From Chrysemys picta bellii (lineage: Eukaryota; Chordata; Testudines; Emydidae), in the NCBI RefSeq assembly GCF_011386835.1, contig NC_088794.1:89698009-89762008 (forward strand): a DNA stretch of 64,000 bases, written 5' to 3'. Below the pieces are notes generated by a model. The model was not told the origin of the DNA and did not search any database. It was given only the letters and a program-made list of their open reading frames with translations. Of this stretch, positions 1-10,622 are shown one piece after another; position 1 is the stretch's first letter, and the number at the start of each line of letters is the position of its first letter. A program made the position numbers and the translations under genes.

Positions 1-381
1 GGCTTCATTACCACTTGAATGGCTCTTTAACAGTTTCAGTGTTGTGCTAATAGGTCTGGCAGGCTGGAGGCTTTTTCACTTTTAAGTTACTAAATCCCCT
101 CCAGGCTGCAGCAGCTAGCTGTGGGAGCCTGCAGGAAGGGTCAGAACAGGGATAGGAATTGCTGGGAGGGTGGACGGTAAGACCCAGTGGTGCTCCAAAT
201 TTTCAGGTGCCCTACGCGGCGCATATTCTGCATATGCCTAAGGACGGCCCTGGCAATGGGTAAGCTCTGGCTTGCACTCAGGGCAGAGCAGCTAAGCAGT
301 CTAGGAGCCCCAGGCCCAGTCAGAGCAAGGCAATGAGTGGGTTCTGGCCTGCAATCAGGGTAGAGCAGCTAGGCAGTCTAT

Positions 382-550
382 GGGTACGTCCACGCTACCC
401 ACCGAATGGGCGGGTAGCAATCAATCTATCGGGGATCGATTTATCGCGTCTTGTCTAGACACGATGAATCGATCCCCAAACGCGCTCCCGGTCGACTCTG
501 GAACTCCACCAGAGCGAGAAGCGGAACCGGAGTCGATGGGGGAGCTGCGT
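382..550 (+). mobile_element. Truncated PIF/Harbinger-type MITE (same family as 46777-47071)
   Basis: The sequence starts GGGTACGTCCACGCTACCC and runs through the paired word CGGGGATCGAT, the AACGCGCTCC core and the GGAACTCCACC segment. It matches the reverse complement of the complete copy at 46777-47071 base for base, with scattered differences, up to about 550. The second terminal repeat is missing, so this is a half element. The family is classed as Harbinger because the complete copy has TAA target duplications. Confidence 0.7.
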
Positions 551-616
551 CCCAGTAGGGGTGAGCACCATAAAGCCTAGAGGCTCAGGTACTTTAAGCA
601 CCACTAAAGTCTAGAG

Positions 617-920
617 CAGGAGTTGGCAACCTTTCAGAAGTGGTGTGCCGAGTCTCCATTTATTCACTGTAATTTAAGGTTTCGCGTGCCAGTAATACAT
701 TTTAATGTTTTTAGAAGGTCTCTTTCTATAAGTCTATAATATATAACTAAACTGTTGTTGTATGTAAAGTAAATAAGGTTTAAAATGTGTAAGAAGTTTC
801 ATTTAAAATTAAATTAAAATGCAGAGCCCCCCGGACCAGTGGCCAGGATCCAGGCAGTGTGAGTGCCACTGAAAATCAGCTCGCATGCTGCCTTCGAGTG
901 CCATAGGTTGCTTATCCCTG
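617..920. mobile_element. hAT (Charlie/Buster-like) nonautonomous element, family A, short copy
   Basis: The termini are CAGGAGTTGGCAACCTTTC and, on the other side, TTGCTTATCCCTG, which are inverted and imperfect. A perfect 8-base target duplication GTCTAGAG flanks the element (609-616 and 921-928). This copy is 304 bases. Its AT-rich left part, including TGGTGTGCCGAGT and a row of TTTAAAATTAAA words, is shared with the 1633-base copy at 11540-13172, and the right 45 bases are also shared. The large GC-rich centre of that copy is absent here. No coding capacity is seen. Confidence 0.88.
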
Positions 921-1239
921 GTCTAGAGGCTCAGGTAAGGGTGAGCACCAATAGCAGTCTATGGGGCTCTAATAGGTTGCCTGAGGAGTGCAGGGCCTCC
1001 TGGCCTAAGGAGGGGGATTACTGCCACCCCAGGGGTGGGGTGGCAGGGGGGATGTGGGCCCACTCAACTCCACTGCCTCCCAGCCTAGGGCCCTAACAGT
1101 GGCGGAGTGGTCAGGCACTGGGTCAACGGGGGTCCGCCCACAACACACTGACTTTGTATCAGGCCAGTTCCCAATCAGACTGTTGCCTGGTTTCCCTGGG
1201 CTGCTTCCTAATCTCCCCCTTAGGTGTACCTGCATCTGT

Positions 1240-1430
1240 CATCTCGGGGAAGCTCTGGCCAGTCTGCAGGCGGCAGCCCAAGCAGCTCCCAGTGTCTCAG
1301 TCAGTCGGCAGCCCGGGGAGATCTGACCAGTTCTCAGGCAGCAGTCCCACCAACTCCTCAGCATGTTGGTTGGCCAATGGTCCTGGGAGCTCTGACCAGT
1401 CCTCAGGAGGCAGCCTTGGCAGCTTCTCTG
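1240..1430 (+). repeat. Diverged tandem repeat, three units
   Basis: Three units of about 60-70 bases share the pattern TCTG(G/A)CCAGT(C/T)(T/C)(T/G)CAGG followed by GGCAGC or CAGCAG. They start near 1253, 1321 and 1391. The array yields long open frames on both strands, but these are side effects of the repeat and not genes. Confidence 0.5.
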
Positions 1431-1699
1431 CAGGCTCCAGCAGCAAGCGGGATGCGTCCGTCTCCTGTGGCTCCACCACAACTGAGCTGCAAGGCCCGCC
1501 TTTTGTACTTCCCCTTCCTGTCCTGCCCTTTTGCTTCCAGTGGGGCAGACATGGCTCTCCTGGTTCAGCCCACCAGGGGGCATGTTGTGATCCCTGTCTG
1601 TCATTCTGAGGGAGGCCACATCTCCTTGCTACACTGCTCTGCATATTTACCTTCATTAATCTGTGTCCCCTGTAACAATGTACAAGGTGGGATGCTGCT

Positions 1700-2398
1700 A
1701 AGTGTTTGATTATTTTTGGTTTTGTGATCTTGGACAAATGGTAATGACTTTGATAGCATCAGAACTTTCACAAAAAGCATGTTGTTTTGGATAGTGCAAC
1801 CTTTGATTCGTTTTTATATTGCTGTCCTGTGGGTTTGTCTCTGTAGCCCTAAATGTTACCTTGGGCTCCCATGCATGGTCTTCACTCCAACCTCCTGAGG
1901 CTTTCCCATCTTTAATTTGGCTGATGGCCTGTGACTCCAACAATTTTTGCTATGTGGTTTTCTCTCCAGTATCATAAGACTCTCGCTACCTCAGTTAAAC
2001 AACTGGCCTGTGGCTAGTGTTCCACATCTTTTATTTTTACTGATCTTCACTGATAAATTACCAGTTTTTTTAATTAAAGGAATTTGGTTTTTACTGAGTT
2101 ACACCCGTTTATCAACCTACTCAGTATGTTTTGGGCTACTTATTTTTGTTAAATACTAATGCTTTATGTGATTGTTGTGTCCTGCAGCTCTGAGATTGAA
2201 GCAGGTCAATAGTGTAAAAAACAGAACACATACACAGTGTAAGTCGGAAAATAAAACGATGTTAATATCGCGCTATGATTAGCTCACAAGGAGATGCTGC
2301 CCTCCTATTTCTTTTCATCCAGTTAGTGCAGCACTGAATTTAAACAATCTTCCACAGATAAAAATAGATAAAGTAAACATGGACAAAAATGCAAATCT
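1700..2398. other. AT-rich flank and 5' noncoding part of the hAT element
   Basis: From about 2063 to 2398 the sequence aligns with 62990-63306, ahead of the second copy of the same transposase. It therefore belongs to the hAT element as its 5' untranslated region. From 1700 to about 2040 I recognise nothing. The left terminal inverted repeat of the element could not be pinned down. Confidence 0.55.
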
Positions 2399-4181
2399 AT
2401 GCCTGAGTACCAACAAGAAAATAAGCGCTTAGAAATGTTAAAGAAAAGTAAAGATGGGAATCAAGAGGCTGCATTGCACTGCAAATACTGCAGCATTGAG
2501 GTCAGCGCTTGTGCTGACAGAATAAAGGAGCATGTCGAAAGCAAGCGACACAAGAAGCTTAAAGAAGAAAGTGAGCTTCGGAACAAACAGTCAATATCAG
2601 GAGCTTTCACCAGGGCGTTAATGAAAGAGAGGACACACCAAAATTGTATGAATGAATTTGTCCATGCTCTTCGTTTTGCTGAACAACTGCTGTTAATTGC
2701 AGAGTGGCCTATTGGTGACTTTGTGCAACACTACTGTCCAGCAGCAAAAACCCTTCCTAATGCAGACAATCTCACTAGTAAGTATCTGAAACAAAATGAC
2801 GATACTTTAGTATGGTGTTTAATCTGATTTTTTTACGAGTCTCCTGATGTTTTCGACCCTCTGATTCTTAGACTTTAGTTTTTGTTTTTTTTTATTTCAA
2901 AGCGAATAAACTCGCATTGTTTTTTGCTGACGTGACGTTCATCACCTCTGCTCACAGCTGTTTTGTCGACACAGCAATAACTGACATGTTTGAGATGTAC
3001 CAACTAAATTGGGAAAATGTGGTCACAACTAACACAGATTATGCTTCCTACATGGTTAAGTTTGCACAGGAGATTAAATTCAATCAGAAACTGGAGCTTC
3101 TACATATTACCTGTCCTGCTCATCTGATTAACGTGTTATCAGTAGCTACTGATACAGACGAAATGAAAGATGTTAAACCTTGCATCATTGGATTCGGGCC
3201 ATTTTAAAGCATAAGAACAAGTTGAAGGCTTTGTTTTACATAGTGTGAGATGAGTGCAGAGCTGACTGATCCACATTGGTGGATGAGCTTGTACTTCGTT
3301 GCCTGTCATGTAAATAAGATGTGGACTGTGCTAATGCGTCTCCTAGATCATCCTGAGTTTGTTGGTTCTAAAGCAGAAACTCTGAAGAGAGTGACAGATA
3401 ACCAAAATGAATGCCAGATTCTGTGCACCAAGGTAATGGTCATTGTTGAAAACTTGTGACACACATACAAACAGTGGAGTTTTCTCTGACTGCAATACAG
3501 ATATTTACCGGATCCTGACAACCAAAATCTCAGCTGAACTGAGCACAAAAGCTGTTGGAGAAACACATGGCAAGAAAACCCAGCTGTTTCTGGAAATCCT
3601 CCTGACCCTGGAACATGAGAGAACCAAAAATGCATTCAAAACCTCCACCCCAACGCTCAGCGAGAAATGGGAGACGACCATGGCCCATAATCTGAACACT
3701 GAAGTGTTTGATGCCAAAGATTCTTTTTGGAATGTCATCCAGAGGTTGCACCGCTTCCTCAAGGTGAATTTTGCAGCACACTACGACCATTATGCAAGAG
3801 GGTTTCAACCATTTGCCACTAACGATGAAATTTCAAATCTGAAAGGGGAATTTACTACTTACATGAACATGCATAACCCTGACAATGTGAAACTGGATGT
3901 GCTGGCTTTTTGGAACAGTCAAGACACACTTCCCAACTTCATCAAAATGGCACAGACAAACTTTGAGTGTACCCGCTGGATCCAGTGATGCAGAGTGCTT
4001 ATTTTCAAAGTTGGACTACCTCCAAGACAGCAAGAGGCTCAACATGAGTGAGGATACTTTGAAGAAAAAATATGCGAGCATATGCAAACAGGATTTCTGG
4101 AAAAACTACTACCCCCTGAGAGAGACAAATAATAACTTTTTACATAAAAAGTTTCAATTATACTGTATGTGTATATTATGA
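2399..4181 (+). pseudogene. hAT-superfamily transposase with BED-type zinc finger, degenerate copy 1
   Basis: The protein would cut and rejoin element ends in the nucleus. The first frame (2399-2827) opens with a charged segment and a BED/C2H2-like finger: C-x2-C around residues 27-30, then E-H and R-H some 18 residues later. This N-terminal layout resembles the hAT-derived host protein family of CGGBP1. Central parts follow in separate frames (2917-3207, 3250-3459, 3443-3988). The hAT C-terminal dimerisation-like segment is in 3897-4181, with DAECLFSKLDYL and a conserved W shortly after. Several stops and frame changes break the reading frame, so it cannot make a full transposase. The start at 2399 follows the second copy, where the same MPEYQQ start is preceded by an in-frame upstream ATG at 63294. 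The family is clear; the exact subfamily is not. Confidence 0.8.
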
Positions 4182-4269
4182 AAGTTCTTTTTTCTTTTTT
4201 CCCAATTTTTCCCGATTTTTTTTTAAAATATTTTTAACCTGATTTCATCTGACTTTTAATGTTTGAAAA

Positions 4270-6128
4270 ATGAACACTGAAAATTCCCAGGCTTCTGTAC
4301 CCAATGACTGGAAGATGGCTAATGTAACGCCAATATTTAAAAAGGGCTGTAGAGGTGATCCCGGCAGTTACAGACAGATAAGTCTAATGTCAGTACCGGG
4401 CAAATTAGTTGAAACAATTGTAAAGAATAAAATTGTCAAACACATAGAAGAACATAAATTATTGGGCAAAAGTCAACATGATTTCTGTAAAGGGAAATCC
4501 ATGTCTTACTAATCTATTAGAGTTCTTTGAAGGGGTCAACAAACATGTGGACAAGGGTGATCCAGTGGACATAGTGTACTTAGATTTCCAGAAAGCCTTT
4601 GACAAGGTCCCTTACCAAAGGCTCTTACGTAAATTAAGTTGTCATGGGATAAGAGAGAAGATCCTTTCATGGATTGAGAACTGGTTAAAAGACAGGGAAC
4701 AAAGGGTAGGAATAAATTTTCAGACTGGAGAGGGGTAACTAGTGGTGTTCCCCAAGGGTCAGTCCTAGGACCAATCCTATTCAACTTATTCATAAATGAT
4801 CTGCAGATGGGGTAGACAGGGAGGTGGCAAAGTTTGCAGACGATACTAAACTGCTCAAGATAGTTAAGACCAGGAGCAGCTTTATGTATTTTGCTGCCCC
4901 AAGCACGGCAGTCAGGCAGCTTTCGGCGGCGAGCCTGCGGGAGGTCCGCTGGTAACGCAGATTCGGCGGCATGCCTGCGGGAGGTCCGCTGGTCCCGCAG
5001 CTTCAGCATCCCTGCGGACCTCCCGCAGGCATGCCGCTGAAGGCTCCCTGACTGCTGCCCCCACAGCAACTGGCAGGCTGCCCCCTGCGGCTTGCCGCCC
5101 CAGGCACGCACTTGGTGCGCTGGTGCCTGGAGCTGCCCCTGGTTAAGACCAAAGCAGACTGTGAAGAACTTCAAAAAGATCTCACAAACTAAGTGATTGG
5201 GCAACAAAATGGCAAATAAAATTTAATGTGGATAAATGTAAAGCAATGCACACTGGAAAAAATAACCCCAACTAACATACAATATGATGGAGGCTAATTT
5301 AGCTACAACTAAACAAGAGAGAGACCTTGGAGTCATCATGGATAGTTCTCTGAAGATGTCCACGCAATGTGCAGCGGCAGTCAAAAAAGCAAACAGGATG
5401 TTAGGAATTATTAAAAAAGGGGTAGAGAATAAGATGGAGAATATCTTATTACCTGTATATAAATCCATGTTACGCTCACATCTTGAATACTGCGTACAGA
5501 TGTGGTCTCCTCATCTCAGAAAAGATATACTGGCATTAGAAAAGGTTCAGAGAAGGGCAACTAAAATGATTAGGGGTTTGGAACGGGTCCCATATGAGGA
5601 GAGATTAAAGAGGCTAGGACTTTTCAGCTTGGAAAAGAGGAGACTAAGGGGGGGATATGATAGAGGTATATAAAATCATGAGTGGTGTGGAGAAAGTGAA
5701 TAAGGAAAAGTTATTTACTTGTTCCCATAATATAAGAACTAGGGGCCACCAAATGAAATTAATGGGCAGCAGGTTTAAAACAAATAACAGGAAGTTCTTC
5801 ATCACACAGCGCACAGTCAACCTGTGGAACTCCTTGCCTGAGGAGGTTGTGAAGGCTAGGACTATAACAGGGTTTAAAAGAGAACTAGATAAATTCATGG
5901 AGGTTAAGTCCATTAATGGCTATTAGCGAGGATGGGTAAGGAATGGTGTCCCTAGCCTCTGCTTGTCAGAGGGTGGAGATGGATGGCAGGGGAGAGATTA
6001 TTTGATCATTACCTGTTAGGGTTCACTCCCTCTGGGGCACCTGGCATTGGCTGCTGTCGGTAGACAGGATACTGGGCTGGATGGACCTTTGGTCTGACCC
6101 AATATGGCCATTCTTATGTTCTTATGTT
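4270..6128 (+). mobile_element. CR1 LINE, 5'-truncated, sense strand
   Basis: This is the 3' part of a chicken-repeat-1 retrotransposon. It copies itself by target-primed reverse transcription. The reverse transcriptase begins with the FKKG...DPGSYR block (about 4340-4380), continues with YLDFQKAFDKVP (near 4580-4610) and PQGSVLGP (near 4751), and reaches the FADD catalytic box at 4833-4844. A hAT element then interrupts it. After the insertion come the thumb segment (5284-5673, ERDLGVIMDSSL) and the C-terminus (5657-5926, NLWNSLPEEVV), separated by a frameshift at a G run near 5649. The 3' end has the CR1 hallmark of short repeats (TTCTTATG-TTCTTATG) at about 6111-6128. An early frame break near 4505 and the insertion make it inactive. 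Confidence 0.92.
4871..5141. mobile_element. hAT-type nonautonomous element, family B (inside CR1)
   Basis: The left terminus is CAGGAGCAGC and the right ends GAGCTGCCCCTG, an inverted pair. A perfect 8-base duplication GTTAAGAC lies at 4863-4870 and 5142-5149. The CR1 reading frame resumes directly after the second copy, which confirms the boundaries. The inside is GC-rich and contains the family word TTTTGCTGCCCCAAGCA near the left end and GGTGCCTGGAGC near the right. An internal inverted pair around CTGCGGGAGGTCCGCTGG and its complement near 5013-5030 would fold into a hairpin. Length is 271 bases, with no coding capacity. Confidence 0.88.
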
Positions 6129-6745
6129 ACCAATGGCTTATCTGGCCCTGTGAAAGGGTTGACTTACCACTGGCACCTCCTTGTGGCCAGGCATGATATA
6201 ACAGGTCTCTCTCCACTGGGTGTCTCCTGCTGATGTATGCTCCACCTTGCAGTGGCCTGCCTCTTCCTGGGACTTGGCCCTCTGGCCCGATCACGTCAAA
6301 GTCGGGGTAGCCTGTGAACAAAAAGCAATGGGGATTAATGCATATAAATTGAGTTAGTAAGAGAGAGGGGGGAATGACTCCCTCTCAGGATGTATCAGGA
6401 TCCGTCCTTCAGGCCATGGTCATCTGGGAAGCTCCTGCCCATAAGGGCTTTCCTCAGGAACTGAGGGTTGAAGGTCTGTTCTTTCCCCTGGTCTGCTAAC
6501 AAGTGAGTTGTTTTGCTCCCCTGTTAAGCTCCTCCTGCAGCCTGTACCTGCATTGCAGATGGGGTGGGATGGAGCTCACTGAGACCAGAACAGTTCTAAA
6601 ACCTCTTGTTGTCCAGGTTGTATACCCCATCACAAGCCCTCATTATTGCTTTGGGTTTCTGTGGTCTTCATTCAAGTCTCAAACCTTCCTTGACTTACGT
6701 TCAACTGCTAGCCAATGGCTTCTCTCCTTGCTGGAGTCCGAGTAA
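6129..6745. other. Unclassified, repeat-like sequence after CR1
   Basis: No gene or terminal repeats were found. The words CTGGCACCTCCTTGTGGCCAGG and CTTGGCCCTCTGGCCCGATC resemble LTR retroelement sequence on one strand, but no TG...CA ends or five-base duplications were located. It continues beyond the family B insertion at least to about 8180. Confidence 0.3.
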
Positions 6746-6753
6746 GCCTTCTC

Positions 6754-8119
6754 CAGTGCCGGCTCTAGGTTTTTTGCCGCCCCAAGCAAACAAATGTTTG
6801 GCTGCCCCCCAGCCCAGCCCTGGTCTCCCCCTGCAGCCCTCTGCCGCCCCAGCTCTGGGCTGTCCCCCCCCCCACCCGCACCCCCTGTTGCCCCAACTCT
6901 GGGCTCCCTCCTATCCCCCCACAAGTGCCCCCCCCACCCACACACCCCATGCCGCCCCAGCACCCTCCTTCCGCCCCAGCCCTGGGTCACTGGTAACTCA
7001 TTCTCAGGGTGGGTCATTCAGCAGGAATTTTAGATGTGCACAAAACACAGACAGGATTGGTTCCCATATGAGTTCAGAACTCTAGTAAAGTGGAACAATT
7101 TTCAGCTTGTGTGATTGGAGGATATCTGGATGCATATTATAAGACTGTCCTCCATAAATGAGGAAAAGTTGAGGTGCCTTTATTATTCTTTTATTCCACT
7201 CTTTCTTTCTATGGGGAATTTGCCAATGCAATATCACTGTCTTCCTTTTAAACAAATAAAACTAATAAATAAATAAAAATGGCAATGGCTGTTGAAAATA
7301 GCAATTCCAGTCCTAATAACCACTGGGAAGCATTTCTTGCTCAATTTTATCCTACTTTTTCTACAGCAAGTTACAGTAGATCAGTATATTTGATTTGGGA
7401 GAAATGAAGTAACAGCTGCCCAAATTGAGCTTGAGCACTCCTGAATTTTGAGATATTCAAATCTGGAAGGCAGGTGCTAGACTCCCTTTCTGAATATTAG
7501 CTAAATGGAAAAGTCAATTTCTGCTTCCATGGCTCAGAAGTGAAAATCCTCCTACGTGCCTGGTACTGTATCTAAAGCTGCCCAGGTCCAGAGCCTCCCC
7601 TCCCTTACTTTTCATTTTAAATTCTAGTGGGATACATGTACCTCCCTTGCTAGGCTTCAGATAGAATGGGGCACTGTCCATTTAGTCCACCCAATTCTTT
7701 CTTTGGGGGCTGCAAGGTGAGGTCACACCAGTATCCCTAATCCAGGCTGGGGATGTCTTCTGAAGGGGATATCTGGGCCAAAGCCTTCTACTCCTTGGGT
7801 ATACTTGTTCCCCGTTCACAGTGCCACCCCATTCTAGCAGTGAGCTCTCCATTCACAGCAAGCTGCAGCATGAGGTTTCAGCTACCATACTCCCTCCCCC
7901 TCCCTTTCCTGTTGATAGCGGCCAAGGGAATGCTGGGAAATGTAGTTCTTTCCCTGCTCCAGGGCTGGCTCTATAGGCAGGGAGCTAACCAAGGAACTAC
8001 AGCTCCCAAGGCCCCCTGTTGGTTCTCAGCTTCCAGGCTGGCTCCCTGCCAGCTGCCACCCCTGCAAATGGGCTGCCCCAAGCACCTGCTTGCTTTGCTG
8101 GTGCCTAGAGCCGCCCCTG
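6754..8119. mobile_element. hAT-type element, family B, long copy with non-family centre
   Basis: The left end is CAGTGCCGGCTCTAGG followed by TTTTTTGCCGCCCCAAGC. The right end is GGTGCCTAGAGCCGCCCCTG. A perfect 8-base duplication GCCTTCTC flanks it (6746-6753 and 8120-8127). At 1366 bases it is five to seven times longer than the other short family B copies. The first 240 bases are a C-rich array with repeated GCCCCAGC(T/C)CTGGG words. From about 7000 to 7900 the sequence looks like ordinary AT-balanced genomic DNA with no open frame of note. The centre may be captured flanking DNA, an older insertion, or the true interior of a longer family member. Confidence 0.8.
7926..7947 (-). promoter_or_regulatory. 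ZNF143/STAF-like motif inside family B element
   Basis: On the minus strand the sequence reads ACTACATTTCCCAGCATTCC, close to the published ZNF143 site consensus (ACTACAATTCCCAGMATGC). A second, weaker half (ACTACAGCTCCCAAGGC) lies on the plus strand about 60 bases to the right, so the two face each other as an inverted pair. Whether any protein binds here is not shown by the sequence. Confidence 0.4.
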
Positions 8120-8127
8120 GCCTTCTC

Positions 8128-9573
8128 TCAAGCTTTCTGAGGCTTTCCCAACCCCAAACAGCTTTCCCACATTAACCTCTCTTTACTATTCATCTTTTGG
8201 TAATGTAATTGTGTTACTATAACATATATTATACTGACTCTCATATAACACGGATACCAGTAATGGCTTGAAATCTTAGCACAAGTTTCTCGGGTTATAA
8301 ACTATTAATGTACTGGATCAAATTCAGTTCCCCCCCCCATTTATCATTTTACTAGTGCATCCATAACCAGTTGATATTTAAAGTCAATGCTTAAAGTCAA
8401 AGACTTAAGGTATCTTTCTTGCTACTAAGTATGCTGTAGATAAGAGGTATCATATTATAAGAGGTGAGTGTAAAGATATGTCAGTAAAAATATGACTGGC
8501 AACAACACAGCATAGAAAATGTTGAGAGGGAGAGAGATGCAGTAATAAGCCTATGTGAAATTTTTTCATTTGTGTAATATTCTCACGTATTCATCTTGTC
8601 AATTTTTCCCTCTGTGAGAGTGAGAAAAATCCTTCTTTTAAAAAATTTCATTCTGCAAGTTTATTTTCAAAAAGGCTGCTGGCTGGCTGTCACAGAAGAG
8701 GAAGATTATGATTAACTGAAATGTCATCAGCCTGTTATTCTCCACAGAGGCGATATGAATGGGAATTAAATAATGAACTTCTGCAAACAGATGATAGGAA
8801 AAGGAGCAGCAAGTAACAAGCTGATTTCTCATTTAATGCTGGGGCTTTGCTGAAGGGAAGGGAACAGTGAGATTCCCCCCCTCACTCCCGCCTTCTTCTT
8901 ATACCTCATCAAATCTTATTACCAAAAAAGGGCAAACTTCTTTTCTCATGTCAAAAAGAACTCTCCAAAATCAAATGAAAAAAATGAGTGAATTTTTTTT
9001 ATTTAACCACATTACTTACATTTCTAAATCTTAATCTTTGGGCTTTGTTTTAGTATTGCCATAGTGTATGTGCTATTGACCCTTCTTAAAATGTTCCATG
9101 ATTGTATTATTGCATTTGTAACTGTGATGCATTTAAATCAACAGCATCAATGGAATACTGTTTAAGTTTCTCCTATGGGAAGCTCATGCCAGATTCAATC
9201 AGATATTCTTTAATTACTTTTTTTGTTATCAAAGGCAAAAAAGCATATTACATGTTAATCCATTATGTTACACATAACTAGAGATGAGTTCAAGCCACCA
9301 AATTTGATCTGAATTTCAAAAGCCTGTTATAAAAATAGAGGCCTTTTCCAACATACTGGTCTGGATCTATATTTGGAGGTTGGACACTCTACAGCTTGTG
9401 GAGTTTTGGCTTCGGGATTTCAGTTTGAGCCCATCTCTTCTTACAGTACAGTTGATGAACTCTGAAGTGATGATGCGAGCCACACAATGGAACAAATGGC
9501 AGTGGAAAATATTGTCATAATCGAGAATGGTGGTGGTCTTGCCTGCCTACTTGAGGCAGAGCTACTGGTTAGT
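8128..9573. other. No recognised gene; AT-rich intergenic sequence
   Basis: The first 50 bases continue the repeat left of the family B insertion. Beyond that there are no open frames with family features and no paired terminal repeats. Homopolymer and low-complexity tracts are the only visible structure. Confidence 0.5.
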
Positions 9574-10153
9574 CAAAGAATCAGAGAAATCTAGGGCTGA
9601 AAGGGACCTCGAGAAGTCATCAAGTCAAGCCCTGGGTGCTGTTGCAGGACCAAGTAAACATAGATCATCCCTGGCTGGTGTTTGTTCAACCTATTTTTAA
9701 AAACCTCCAATGATGGAGATTCCACAACTTCCCTTAGAAACCTATTTCAGAGATTAACTACCCTTATAGTTAGAAAGTTTTTCCTAAATATCTAACCTAA
9801 ATTTCCCTTGCTGCGGATTAAGCCCATTACTTCTTCTCCTGCCTTCAGTGGACACAGAGAATAATTGATACAAGTCCTCTTCATAACAGCCCTTAACATA
9901 TTTGAAGACTGTTATTGGGTTGTCCCCCCCAGTCTTCTTTTTTCAAGACTAAACATGCCCAGTTTGTTAACCTTTCCTCTGAGGTCAGGTTTTCTAAACC
10001 TTTGATCATTTTTGTTGCTCTGCTCTGGACCGTCTCCAATTTGTTCCACATCTTTCCTAAAGTGTGGTGCCCAGAGCTGGACATAGTATTCCAGCTGAGG
10101 CTTCACCAGTGCCAAGTAGAGGGGACAATTACTGCCTGTGTCTTACATATGAT

Positions 10154-10622
10154 CACGGATCCTAGAACTCCATTTGCCATGGAAAAACATGGAATTTGCA
10201 TTTTTTACAAAGAATCTTTAATTTTTACATTTTGTGAAAAAATAAAAACATATACATCAGAACCCTGCTTATCCAAGCATCCATTATCTGGCTCTCCATA
10301 TTAACCAAACCAGGGCTGCCAGCCCGAGTCCTGGTGACAGGTCTCCTGCTGTTGGCCCCAGGTGGTGGGGCTTGGGTTTCTGCTGAAGCTCTCCAGATTA
10401 TCAAAATTTTTGATTATCCAATCTGGCTCTGGTCCTAATTAGATTGGATAAACGGGGTTCCACTGTATCAATAAAACACTTTGTTCAGCTGATATCTATA
10501 TATATTTTGGTTAGGGAAACTCAAGTTCAGCGTTTCATTGTAATAATGGAAAAACACAGATTTTTATGTTGTTGTTTTTTTATTGGAGAATTTTGGTTTT
10601 TTTATCATTTTATCATACCCTG
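10154..10622. mobile_element. hAT-type nonautonomous element, family G, inside CR1
   Basis: A perfect 8-base duplication CATATGAT (10146-10153 and 10623-10630) flanks the segment, and CR1 sequence is continuous across it. The ends CACGGATCCTAG and ATCATACCCTG are a degraded CAGGG-type inverted pair. The inside is AT-rich (GGAAAAACA words on both sides of the nested element). The element is 469 bases, including a younger Tigger-like insertion at 10255-10465. Confidence 0.72.
10255..10465. mobile_element. Tc1/mariner (Tigger-like) MITE nested in hAT
   Basis: The left end CATCAGAACCCTGCTTATCC is inverted relative to the right end GGATAAACGGGGTTCCACTG, and TA lies on both outer sides, as expected for the Tc1/mariner superfamily. 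The inside has the AATTTTTGATTATCCAA word common in Tigger-derived MITEs. At 211 bases it has no coding capacity. It is the youngest layer of a three-level nest (CR1, hAT, Tigger-like). Confidence 0.7.

Larger units (their letters stand above)
1..1690. repeat. Unclassified repeat, possibly LTR-type, with later insertions
   Basis: No coding sequence is recognisable. A segment of about 77 bases beginning near 253 recurs near 330; both units contain the word GAGCAGCTA(A/G)GCAGTCTA. Similar words (GTGAGCACCA, CAGTCTATGG) return after the hAT insertion near 935-962. The part from 1020 to 1690 is GC-rich and ends near a CCTGTAACA word of the kind that closes LTRs. The left end lies outside the window, so neither LTR edges nor a target duplication can be tested. 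It could equally be a non-LTR repeat or a low-copy duplicated segment. Confidence 0.3.

Noticed and set aside
1154..1737. Serine/glutamine-rich overlapping frames
   Set aside because: They arise from the three-unit tandem repeat; both strands are open and no family is recognisable.
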